Position numbers and translations under genes: made by a program
Part shown: positions 52,883 through 60,299 of the stretch, in pieces
How the letters are laid out: each line of letters starts with the position of its first letter
Position numbering within the stretch: position 1 is the stretch's first letter
Assembly (NCBI GenBank): GCA_963516475.1
Contig: CAUQBR010000004.1
Span: 72,706 to 136,705, forward strand
Reading direction: 5' to 3'
From: JABCPE02 sp963516475
GTDB taxonomy: Bacteria > Bacteroidota > Bacteroidia > Flavobacteriales > Weeksellaceae
Length of the DNA stretch: 64,000 bases
Notes under the pieces: model-generated
Database searches by the model: none
Seen by the model: only the letters and a program-made list of their open reading frames with translations
Told to the model about the DNA's origin: nothing

Positions 52883-53512
52883 TTACTCATTTTTTATTAT
52901 CTCTGCCATATCCAGCAAATATTGGAAATTAAATATTTTATCATCCCCCTCATTATATAGCATTTCGCGCACATAATCTCTAATATCTTCACCCTCAAGT
53001 GCAGGATAGTAATACTCCTCCCCCAGCACATTATAATCTCGCTCCACACTCCATTTTTTCTGTGGGCATAACTCTCGGATATACTCTCCATATAGAATAA
53101 TAATGGGAATCTCATATTTCTGAGAGCCATCATAAGAAATTTCTTCTCTAATTTCTTTTAAAATTTTAAGTATATATGTTCCTTCTCCTAATCTGGATTT
53201 ATCAATTTTAATTGACAAATTCTCTTGTAACACTGATAAATAATCATCAATATAATTTTCTGTATTTAGGATTTTATATTGGTCTGCAAGATAGTTCTTC
53301 GCTAGTTCATTTGGACTGAAAAAATCTTCTATTTCATTAGGCAAACAAACTCTTTGGTTAAGTTTGAGATAATATTGTTTAAACAATTCATAATCTCCAA
53401 ATTTTGTTATTTCTTTTCCGTTTTCATACTCTATAATTCCTCCTGTATCAAGCAATAGCATATAGCTGTATTTCTCATTACTCAACGGCAAGAAAATAAA
53501 ACTTGGTTTCAT
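52883..53512 (-). CDS. Uncharacterised protein (209 aa)
   Basis: I do not recognise this family. It is an acidic, soluble protein rich in Tyr, Ile and Glu, with no membrane segment or signal peptide; MKPSFIFLPLSNEKYSYMLL begins a beta-rich N-terminus and the rest is mainly helical. It lies 65 bases upstream of the repeat protein in the same direction and shares its AT-rich composition, so the two may have come in together. Confidence 0.6.
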   Translation of the reverse strand: MKPSFIFLPLSNEKYSYMLLLDTGGIIEYENGKEITKFGDYELFKQYYLKLNQRVCLPNEIEDFFSPNELAKNYLADQYKILNTENYIDDYLSVLQENLSIKIDKSRLGEGTYILKILKEIREEISYDGSQKYEIPIIILYGEYIRELCPQKKWSVERDYNVLGEEYYYPALEGEDIRDYVREMLYNEGDDKIFNFQYLLDMAEIIKNE

Positions 53513-53564
53513 TTTTTGATTTATTATTTAAATTAGATTTTTTAGCATTCCACAATATTATAAA

Positions 53565-53598
53565 AAATAAGATTTACCCTTTTGGATAAATCTTATTT
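53565..53598 (-). terminator. Terminator of the DUF3078 gene
   Basis: AAATAAGATTTA / TAAATCTTATTT, 12-pair stem, T run on the minus strand; 14 bases after the stop at 53613. Confidence 0.8.
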
Positions 53599-53612
53599 TA
53601 GTTGATAATATT

Positions 53613-54572
53613 TTAGTTTTGTTTCCAATCAGCGTTTCTTGATGTATCAGCTTTTTTTACACCATTGCTAATATTGTAAGCAAATCCAAGTCCAAGTGTC
53701 TGTTTTAGCTGAGTTTTTCTGATTTGATTGTGGTCATACACTAGATCCAGCGTGATGTTAGACGAAATATACTTGTTGATTTTCAAATTAAGAATTCCGC
53801 TGTATCCCATTGCGATTCTTTCTGGGTGGTCTAGATAGTTAGAGAACAACCAAGCTTTGTTTGTCAAATGGATGTTTTCCATCAATTTCACTTTATAAGA
53901 AGCATCTGCATAGAACCCGAACTGGAACAGCATGCTGTCTCCATCGTTTTTAAGTCCGTAGTTTCCTTTGTACTGTAAATCCTTGTCTAAAACAAAAGTC
54001 ATTCTTGCGTTAGCAGGTCTCAAAGTAAGCGTGAAATCCTCATTTGGTTTATATGTAAAACCAGCACCTACATTCAGATACCCTGGCGCCATAAAGCTTG
54101 AGATTTTCGCAGCGCTTGGGTTGTTCCCGTCAGCATATCCATTATCAAACTGAGAAAGAAAGCTCGCTCCAGCAGATGCATACCAGTTTTGAGAGATAGC
54201 TCTACCGTAGTTCGTGCTGATGTTGATATTATCCTGTGTTTTTCTGTTTCCTAATCCTTGGGTATTATTTCTTCCGTATCCTAGGATAATGTTATTTTCC
54301 CAAAGGTCTTTGTCTTTTTGGTAAGTGAAATTGTAGTTCACTCCTACTAGCCAACCCAAGTTATTAGCTCCACCGCCTACCCAGTTAGAGAATGCCGCTT
54401 GGTTTAGCATCAATGTGTTTTGTCCTTCTATAGACCAGTTTTTTTTCGGTGGTTCTGGTTCTGCCACTTTTTCTTCTACCACTGCAGCCACAGAATCTGT
54501 AACTACTTCATTTTCTTGTGCAAATGCATTTCCGAATGCAAGTGCTAAAATAACTAATGATAATTTCTTCAT
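53613..54572 (-). CDS. DUF3078 outer-membrane beta-barrel protein
   Basis: A 319-residue protein with signal MKKLSLVILALAFGNAFAQ and the DUF3078 opening WSIEGQNTLMLNQAAFSNWV followed by GGGANN. The rest consists of alternating amphipathic strands ending with an aromatic-rich GLGFAYNIS, consistent with an outer-membrane barrel. The family has no known function. It has a full promoter (TTG-N19-TACTTTTG) and its own terminator. Confidence 0.88.
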   Translation of the reverse strand: MKKLSLVILALAFGNAFAQENEVVTDSVAAVVEEKVAEPEPPKKNWSIEGQNTLMLNQAAFSNWVGGGANNLGWLVGVNYNFTYQKDKDLWENNIILGYGRNNTQGLGNRKTQDNINISTNYGRAISQNWYASAGASFLSQFDNGYADGNNPSAAKISSFMAPGYLNVGAGFTYKPNEDFTLTLRPANARMTFVLDKDLQYKGNYGLKNDGDSMLFQFGFYADASYKVKLMENIHLTNKAWLFSNYLDHPERIAMGYSGILNLKINKYISSNITLDLVYDHNQIRKTQLKQTLGLGFAYNISNGVKKADTSRNADWKQN

Positions 54573-54595
54573 CTCTAATAAAAATTAATTGGGCG

Positions 54596-54625
54596 CAAAA
54601 GTATAAAAATAAATTTTAATCCCAA
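54596..54625 (-). promoter_or_regulatory. Promoter of the DUF3078 gene
   Basis: Minus-strand TTG (54623-54625), 19 bases, then TACTTTTG (54596-54603), 23 bases before the ATG. Confidence 0.65.
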
Positions 54626-54687
54626 TTTTTTCTTCTCTATCTATTTCATAGACAAAAAAACCGTATTTTCTACGAAGAGAATTCTCG

Positions 54688-55188
54688 TTATTCAACCGTT
54701 ATCTTGACAGGCACATAATACTTACTTCTAACTTTTTCCCCCTTTACTTCAGCAGGAATCCATTTGGTTTGTATGGATTTTACTGCTCTTTCTATCTCTT
54801 CATTAAAAGATTGATTTTCTCCTTTTGCTGAAATATCGGAAATTGTACCGTCTGGCTCAACAGTAAATGTCAAGACAGATGATATTGTTGCTTTGGAAAT
54901 CGGTTTCTTTCAAAAAATTCGAAAAATCCATTTTCTACTTCTTCCAGCCCCTTCATACTCATCTATTTTATCTGCATCTACCTTTGAAGCTAACAAATTA
55001 CGAAAACCATCTATTCCTCCCTCTGGAAAAACAGCTTCTTTATCAACTTTGTCTACATCTTTATCAACTTCATCAGTATCTTTATATACAACCTCTTCTT
55101 CTGTTGTTTTAGGTTCAGATGATTTTTGTCCACAAGCCACACCTAAAAACAAAACAACTGCTAAAACAAATAATTTTAAAAATCTCAT
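54688..55188 (-). pseudogene. Broken TonB C-terminal-like gene (older copy of tandem pair)
   Basis: Two open pieces in the same reading frame, 54910-55188 and 54688-54873, are separated by a TGA at 54910-54912. The first has a lipoprotein-like signal (MRFLKLFVLAVVLFLGVACG), an acidic linker and FPEGGIDGFRNLLASKVD; the second continues LTFTVEPDGTISDISAKGEN and the C-terminal KSIQTKW. Together they match the intact neighbour at 55286-55753. The sequence around the stop also reads EEVENGFFEFFERN in another frame, so a pair of compensating frameshifts is an alternative to a nonsense change. The promoter box is kept. Confidence 0.7.
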
Positions 55189-55205
55189 AAACTAATATTT
55201 TCCTC

Positions 55206-55213
55206 CAAAGATA
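55206..55213 (-). promoter_or_regulatory. -7 promoter box of the broken TonB-C copy
   Basis: Minus-strand TATCTTTG, 17 bases before the ATG at 55188; the neighbour has the same box at the same distance. Confidence 0.5.
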
Positions 55214-55255
55214 AAACTTTTATCCTTTCTTCTTTATCTATTAATGAATAAAAAT

Positions 55256-55280
55256 TCCCTCCGTATTTTCTACGAAGGGA
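55256..55280 (-). terminator. Terminator of the intact TonB-C copy
   Basis: TCCCTCCGTA / TACGAAGGGA, 10-pair stem (one G-U in the RNA) and 5-base loop, then AATTTTTATTC on the minus strand. Part of the sequence recurs exactly 600 bases away (54661-54677). Confidence 0.7.
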
Positions 55281-55285
55281 GTTTT

Positions 55286-55753
55286 TTAATCCTCTATTGT
55301 CATCTTAATAGGCATTCTCATGGGAGTCTTTTTCTTTTCTCCTTCCTCAAAAATCCACCTAGTTTTTATAGATTTTACAACTCTTTCAATCTCTTTATTA
55401 AAAGAACTATTTTCTCCTTTTGCTGAAATCCCAGACAATGTCCCATCTATCTCAACTATGAATTCTAAACTAGATTTCAATATTGTTTTAGGAACAGGTC
55501 TTCTCTCTAGAATTAGATGTCGTAGCTCTCTAGCTTGTTCCACTGGTAAATGCTGGAATGGGTCTATTCTGTTATACTTTATTTTTGATACGACTAACTG
55601 GCGAAATCTATTAATTCCCCCATCTGGAAAATTTGGAATATTAGCGGATGTATAAATTGCTATTTCCTCTGGCAGTGGCTTAGGTGTTTCTTGCGCAAAA
55701 GCCATTCCAAAAAACAAAACAGCCACTAAAATAGATAATTTTAAAAATTTCAT
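55286..55753 (-). CDS. TonB C-terminal-like periplasmic protein
   Basis: A 155-residue exported protein: signal MKFLKLSILVAVLFFGMAFA, then FPDGGINRFRQLVVSKI and a TonB-C-like domain (LEFIVEIDGTLSGISAKGEN, KSIKTRWIF). It lacks the N-terminal membrane anchor and Pro-rich span of real TonB, so it is not expected to energise receptors; many such short TonB-C proteins of unknown role exist in flavobacteria. It is the intact partner of the broken copy downstream. Confidence 0.75.
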   Translation of the reverse strand: MKFLKLSILVAVLFFGMAFAQETPKPLPEEIAIYTSANIPNFPDGGINRFRQLVVSKIKYNRIDPFQHLPVEQARELRHLILERRPVPKTILKSSLEFIVEIDGTLSGISAKGENSSFNKEIERVVKSIKTRWIFEEGEKKKTPMRMPIKMTIED

Positions 55754-55770
55754 ATATTAATATTTTTCCC

Positions 55771-55778
55771 CAAAGATA
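55771..55778 (-). promoter_or_regulatory. -7 promoter box of the TonB-C gene
   Basis: Minus-strand TATCTTTG, 17 bases before the ATG at 55753. Confidence 0.5.
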
Positions 55779-55877
55779 AGACATTTGAGCTAAATATTTT
55801 CTTGTTTGATTATATTAAATTAACTGGAATTTTATTTGTCATTAAACCAAAATTTAACTCATTACATAGGATTTTCT

Positions 55878-55885
55878 TATCTTTG
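55878..55885 (+). promoter_or_regulatory. -7 promoter box of prfA
   Basis: TATCTTTG, 18 bases before ATG 55904. Confidence 0.5.
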
Positions 55886-55903
55886 CCCATTCAAAATTAA
55901 ATA

Positions 55904-56980
55904 ATGGCAAATAGTTTAATACCAAAGTTACAGGCAATCAAACAAAGATATAATGAAGTAGCAGATCTAATCATCCAGCCAGATGTAATCTCTGACCAAA
56001 AAAGATATTCTTCTCTCAATAAAGAATACAGCGATTTGGGAAAAGTGGTGGCTGTTTTTGACCAATACATGAACGCTAAAAACTCCATAGAAGAAGCCGA
56101 TGAAATCATCGCCACAGAATCTGATAAGGATATGATAGATTTGGCTAAAATGGAGAAGCAGGAAAGTCTGGCGCTTATCCCAAAATTAGAAGAAGACTTG
56201 AAAATCCTTCTCATCCCGAAAGACCCAGCAGATGACAAAAATGTCATGGTGGAGCTCCGTGCAGGAACAGGCGGTGACGAGGCGGCTATTTTCGTGGAAG
56301 ATGTGTATAGAATGTACACGATGTATTTCAAGTCAAAAGGCTGGAGACACGAAGTTACCGACTACAACGAGGCCGCAAAAGGATACAAAGAACTCATCAT
56401 GAGAGTAGAAGGCGAAGGCGTGTATGGAATCATGAAATTCGAGTCTGGTGTTCACCGTGTTCAGCGTGTTCCAGAGACCGAGTCCCAAGGGCGTGTGCAT
56501 ACTTCCGCGATTACCGTAGCCGTACTACCAGAAGCAGAAGAAGTAGATGTGGAAATCAACCCAGCTGATATAGAAATGCAGACTTCGCGTTCAGGAGGAG
56601 CAGGAGGACAAAATGTAAACAAAGTGGAAACCAAAGTTCAGCTGACTCACAAGCCTACGGGAATAGTGGTGGTTTGTCAGCAGGCTCGTTCTCAGTTGGC
56701 CAACAGAGAATTAGCAATGGAAATGCTTCGTACAAAACTCTACGATATAGAGCTGCAAAAAGTACAAGGAGACATCGCAGCTCAGAGAAAAACCATGGTT
56801 TCTACAGGAGACCGTTCCGCAAAAATCAGAACTTATAACTATCCTCAAGGGCGTGTGACCGACCATAGAATCAATAAGTCTATTTACAATCTAGACGCCT
56901 TTATGAACGGAGATATAGAAGAAATGCTAGAAGCCCTAATCATGGCAGAAAATGCCGAAAAAATGAAAGGAGAAGATTAA
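55904..56980 (+). CDS. prfA: Peptide chain release factor 1
   Basis: Terminates translation at UAA and UAG. The GGQ hydrolysis motif is at residues 234-236 (RSGGAGGQNVNK). The stop-codon recognition tripeptide is PET (190-192) in RVPETESQGRVHTS, the P-x-T type of RF1 rather than SPF of RF2. Length 358 aa is normal. It is monocistronic with a terminator shared with the convergent bactofilin gene. Confidence 0.97.
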   Translation: MANSLIPKLQAIKQRYNEVADLIIQPDVISDQKRYSSLNKEYSDLGKVVAVFDQYMNAKNSIEEADEIIATESDKDMIDLAKMEKQESLALIPKLEEDLKILLIPKDPADDKNVMVELRAGTGGDEAAIFVEDVYRMYTMYFKSKGWRHEVTDYNEAAKGYKELIMRVEGEGVYGIMKFESGVHRVQRVPETESQGRVHTSAITVAVLPEAEEVDVEINPADIEMQTSRSGGAGGQNVNKVETKVQLTHKPTGIVVVCQQARSQLANRELAMEMLRTKLYDIELQKVQGDIAAQRKTMVSTGDRSAKIRTYNYPQGRVTDHRINKSIYNLDAFMNGDIEEMLEALIMAENAEKMKGED

Positions 56981-56985
56981 ATATA

Positions 56986-57018
56986 AAAAAAAGCAGTCGT
57001 TTATGGACTGCTTTTTTT
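56986..57018. terminator. Bidirectional terminator between prfA and bactofilin
   Basis: AAAAAAGCAGTC / GACTGCTTTTTTT with a 7-base loop; A/T tracts on both sides serve both convergent genes. Confidence 0.9.
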
Positions 57019-57038
57019 GTTTTAATTTTTAAAGACGA

Positions 57039-57458
57039 TTACTCATCATCATCAGAAGTGGAAAGACTACTGTAGGTATTTTCCTCTATTTTCATCTTTT
57101 TATTTCCTTCGAATCTCGCTCCTTCATGGATAACGAACGAAGCCGAGATGATGTTAGCATATACTCGTCCATTTTCGCCAATCTCTACTCTATCCGCAGA
57201 TATATCTCCTTTGATTTCTCCATCGATGAAGATAGAATCTGCTACGATATTTCCATTAACTTTCCCTGTTTTACCTATATGCAGGGTGTTTTCACATTTT
57301 ACATCTCCTTCGAAGAAGCCTTCTATCTGCGTCATAGCGCTAGTTTCTATCACTCCTTTGAAGTGGGTTTCTGGAGCAATTACATTTACTCCTTTTGATG
57401 ATACATTCACACTCATTTCGTTTGATTTTTTCCCATTATTGTTAGAAAAGATTCCCAT
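57039..57458 (-). CDS. Bactofilin (polymer-forming cytoskeletal protein)
   Basis: A 139-residue DUF583 protein. The right-handed beta-helix core runs from about residue 30 (HFKGVIETSAMTQIEGFFEG) to 120 with the repeated G-x-V/I pattern (IGKTGKVNGNIVADSIFIDG, EIKGDISADRVEIGENG), flanked by short disordered tails. Bactofilins form filaments that position cell-wall enzymes. The start at 57458 overlaps the end of the M23 peptidase gene by 46 bases, suggesting coupled translation; an internal Met (57416) would leave a 4-base overlap. Confidence 0.92.
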   Translation of the reverse strand: MGIFSNNNGKKSNEMSVNVSSKGVNVIAPETHFKGVIETSAMTQIEGFFEGDVKCENTLHIGKTGKVNGNIVADSIFIDGEIKGDISADRVEIGENGRVYANIISASFVIHEGARFEGNKKMKIEENTYSSLSTSDDDE

Positions 57459-58345
57459 TGTACATTTTTTTCATTGTTAAACACTATATTGAAATTACTC
57501 TTGTCCCAATTTATAAAATTTTCTGGTTCCACCTGTGCATCATCATACAAAACTTCATAATGAAGATGCGGTCCCGTGGAATTCCCTGAGTTTCCACCCG
57601 CGGCTATTACTTTTCCTTTTCCTACGATTTCGCCCACCTTTACATAAATCCTATCCAAATGAGCATAAAGAGTCTTAAAACCAAATGTATGCTCTATAAT
57701 AACTGTATTTCCATAACCTCCTTTTTCTCCTGCAAAAGCAATTTTCCCCATGGCTGATGCGATGACATCATCTCCTATATTCAGCCTCAAATCCACTCCA
57801 TTGTGGTGTTTTACTCCTCCACTTATCGGATGTGTTCTATTCCCGAAATTACTTGTCACTTCCAGTTCCCTCAGTAGAGGATTTCCACTTGGGATGATGT
57901 TCAGCATCAGGTTTTTTCTTTCCTCAGGAAGATTATTTATATTATCTAAAGTTAAATTTTGCAGTTTTTTCAGCTCCTCTGCTTTTTGTTTCTGCTCTGC
58001 AAGATATTTTTTACTAAGTGTTACTAGTTCCTCATTTTTGGAAAGATAATACTGAAATTCCAGATACTGCTGGGATAAAAACCCTATCGCTCCTGCCATC
58101 ACCAAAAATACAAAACCTAAAAGATATGGGCGTAGTTTTTTTAGTTTTTCTTTCCGAAGGTTGGTTTGTTTTATATAGTATTTAGATTTATCATCATCTA
58201 TTTCTATAACTATCTTATGCTCTATGTTTTCTTTAACCTTCAAAGGAACTTTTTTCTGTCTTTTCATGCGTTCCAGAATTTCATTCCTTTTTCTGTCTTT
58301 TGCAATGTTGAATATGTCTAATTTGTTTCCTACTTTTTCTTTCAT
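57413..58345 (-). CDS. Membrane-anchored M23 family endopeptidase
   Basis: A 310-residue LytM-type peptidase. A basic cytoplasmic N-terminus of about 90 residues is followed by one membrane span (PYLLGFVFLVMAGAIGFL), a coiled coil (about 115-145) and the M23 domain. Zinc-site motifs are HHNGVD and HLHYEV; the GNRTHPISGG entry loop is typical. The gene overlaps bactofilin, a linkage known from cell-shape modules in other bacteria (for example bactofilin with LmdC/Csd1-type M23 enzymes), so a localised peptidoglycan cut is likely. Confidence 0.92.
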   Translation of the reverse strand: MKEKVGNKLDIFNIAKDRKRNEILERMKRQKKVPLKVKENIEHKIVIEIDDDKSKYYIKQTNLRKEKLKKLRPYLLGFVFLVMAGAIGFLSQQYLEFQYYLSKNEELVTLSKKYLAEQKQKAEELKKLQNLTLDNINNLPEERKNLMLNIIPSGNPLLRELEVTSNFGNRTHPISGGVKHHNGVDLRLNIGDDVIASAMGKIAFAGEKGGYGNTVIIEHTFGFKTLYAHLDRIYVKVGEIVGKGKVIAAGGNSGNSTGPHLHYEVLYDDAQVEPENFINWDKSNFNIVFNNEKNVQWESFLTIMGKNQTK

Positions 58346-58423
58346 TAGTTATTAAAATTTTTATTTCAGCATAAAACAAACCTCCTTCAAAAAATTAACT
58401 CATTTTTAATCTCAATATAACTT

Positions 58424-59215
58424 TTACCATCCGCCACTGGCTCCTCCGCCGCCGAATGTACCTCCGCCACCAAAACCGCCGAAGCCACCGCCAGAACTTC
58501 CCCCACCAGAAGATGGGAAGCCCCAAAATGTCCCAGGAAAACTGCTTCGTCCCCTGCGGGAAATAATAACATCATCAAAACTATTATATCCACCGCCTCG
58601 TCCTCCGCTGCCTTTGTCACCATATTTGATTAAAATTATCATTATTATGATAAAAGCAACAAAAATCAATACAGCCACCATTGCAAAGTCTCCTTCTTCT
58701 TCCTTTTTCTGCGGTTTAAATTTCCCTTGTGTAGCTTCCATCAGGGCGTTTACCCCTTCATCTATTCCCTCGTACCATTTCCCTTGTTTAAATTTGGGAA
58801 TGATAAGATAATCTATAATCTGCCCTGCAACAGAGGCTGTCAGGTATTTTTCCACAGCTCTCCCCTGCTGTATGGAAATTTGTCTGTCTTCGGTAGCAAT
58901 CAGAAAAATAACTCCATTGTCCACTCCCTTTTTTCCAATTCTCCAAGTCTGCCCAAATCTAGTAGCGAGAAAGTTAATATCCTCCCCCTTTGTAGAGGGA
59001 ATGATAACCACCTCTATTTCCGTAGATGTGCTATCCTCAAATTTTATCAGCTTCTGATTCAGCAGCTCTTTTTCCTCCGAAGAAAGAAGTCCCGCCTCGT
59101 CATACACAGGATAAAGCACTTTTGGCTTCTTAGGAATAGTATACTGAGCTGAAAGCCAACCTCCTATACTAATAAATAAAACCCATATGAAGTTTCTAAG
59201 AAAATGTAATCTCAT
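58424..59215 (-). CDS. TPM domain protein with Gly-rich tail (YgcG-like)
   Basis: A 263-residue membrane protein: signal MRLHFLRNFIWVLFISIGGW, a TPM domain (about 25-150; LYPVYDEAGLLSSEEKELLN, EVVIIPSTKGEDINFLATRF), one membrane span (AMVAVLIFVAFIIIMIILI) and a tail dominated by Gly, Ser and Phe ending GGGGASGGW. ATG 59215 is chosen because the signal peptide begins there; it overlaps the upstream TPM gene by 20 bases. The family is linked with LemA; TPM domains are implicated in photosystem repair in plants, but the bacterial role is unknown. Confidence 0.85.
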   Translation of the reverse strand: MRLHFLRNFIWVLFISIGGWLSAQYTIPKKPKVLYPVYDEAGLLSSEEKELLNQKLIKFEDSTSTEIEVVIIPSTKGEDINFLATRFGQTWRIGKKGVDNGVIFLIATEDRQISIQQGRAVEKYLTASVAGQIIDYLIIPKFKQGKWYEGIDEGVNALMEATQGKFKPQKKEEEGDFAMVAVLIFVAFIIIMIILIKYGDKGSGGRGGGYNSFDDVIISRRGRSSFPGTFWGFPSSGGGSSGGGFGGFGGGGTFGGGGASGGW

Positions 59216-59621
59216 CTGGTAATTCATTTGGGTTTTCCTCACCAACAGGAAAATACTTTTTCAGCTCTATTCCTGTTGCCAAAATTCCTTTTTTCAATCC
59301 TTGCAAATAGTCACCTTTCGCAAAATCTGCCACCATCTCAGCATGAATTTTATCCCAGAAACTCTGGCATACTTTCTCATGAATGCCTTTGTCTCCGATG
59401 ATGCTCAGATATTTTTGAGCAAAATTAACATGAAAAAGGACAGCATTTCTATCCTTGGTTTCATGCATCTGCAACTTTTCAAAAACCTCCCATGCCACAC
59501 GCTCACTCTCCTGCTCTGTGGAAGAATCTATATGTACACGAATCTCTCCCGTGGAGTAGTTTTCCGCAGTTTTTATAGCTTCCACCAAAGCCGAAACATC
59601 AGTGTCTGAGAGATGGTTCAT
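59196..59621 (-). CDS. TPM domain protein, soluble
   Basis: A 141-residue cytosolic TPM domain without signal peptide (VEAIKTAENYSTGEIRVHID, KDRNAVLFHVNFAQKYLSII, GDKGIHEKV). It lies between lemA and the membrane-bound TPM gene; gaps of 5 bases upstream and a 20-base overlap downstream show a three-gene unit. The two TPM proteins may work as a pair with LemA. Confidence 0.88.
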   Translation of the reverse strand: MNHLSDTDVSALVEAIKTAENYSTGEIRVHIDSSTEQESERVAWEVFEKLQMHETKDRNAVLFHVNFAQKYLSIIGDKGIHEKVCQSFWDKIHAEMVADFAKGDYLQGLKKGILATGIELKKYFPVGEENPNELPDEITFS

Positions 59622-59626
59622 CTTTT

Positions 59627-60241
59627 TTAGTCTTTAAATACCTCCGGCGCTTTAGAAGCTCCTTCGTCAGCTTTGAAATATGGTTTTGCTTTAAATTTAG
59701 AAAATATTGCAACTATCAGACTTGTAGGGAAAGTTTCTACTTTATTATTAAATACTGTCACAGCATCATTATAATAAACTGTTTCCGTTCTGATGCTGTT
59801 CTCTATGGCAATATATTCTCTTTGGAAGTTGATATACTGCTGGTCAGCTTTTAGTTCTGGGTATTGCTCTGCTACCATCATCAATCTACCCAATGAACTG
59901 CTCAGTTCCCCTTGTGCTTTCTGGAACTTCGCCATATCTTCTTCTGTCATATTGGTAGGGTCTATAGTAATTTGGGTAGCTTTAGACCTCGCCTCTACTA
60001 CTTTAGTTAAGGTTTCCTGCTCGAATTTTGCATAAGATTTTACTGTATTTTGTAGATTTGGAATCAGATTCGCTCTTTTTTGATAAACTGTCTCTACATT
60101 AGACCATTTATTGAGAACATTATTATTCTCTTGCACTAGACCATTGTACTTTCCTACTCCCCAAAATCCTACCACTGCAACAAGTACAATGATGACGATA
60201 AGTCCCACTAATCCTATTCCAAAACACCCTTTGTTATTCAT
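59627..60241 (-). CDS. lemA: LemA family protein
   Basis: A 204-residue protein with one N-terminal membrane segment (IGLVGLIVIIVLVAVVGFWG) and a helical LemA domain: YNGLVQENNNVLNKWSNVET, YQKRANLIPNLQNTVKSYA and FQREYIAIENSIRTETVYYN. Such proteins are of unknown function and commonly accompany TPM proteins, as here. It starts the unit, with a minus-strand TAACTTTG box 33 bases upstream. Confidence 0.92.
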   Translation of the reverse strand: MNNKGCFGIGLVGLIVIIVLVAVVGFWGVGKYNGLVQENNNVLNKWSNVETVYQKRANLIPNLQNTVKSYAKFEQETLTKVVEARSKATQITIDPTNMTEEDMAKFQKAQGELSSSLGRLMMVAEQYPELKADQQYINFQREYIAIENSIRTETVYYNDAVTVFNNKVETFPTSLIVAIFSKFKAKPYFKADEGASKAPEVFKD

Positions 60242-60274
60242 TGTTTTTCTTACTTTATTTGGTTAAACAGATAT

Positions 60275-60282
60275 CAAAGTTA
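60275..60282 (-). promoter_or_regulatory. -7 promoter box of lemA-TPM operon
   Basis: Minus-strand TAACTTTG fits TAnnTTTG, 33 bases before the lemA ATG. Confidence 0.45.
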
Positions 60283-60299
60283 CAAAAAAAATTATAATA

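Noticed and set aside
59216..59245. Upstream TTG start of the membrane TPM protein
   Set aside because: It would add ten residues before the signal peptide and lies deeper in the preceding gene; ATG 59215 fits better.
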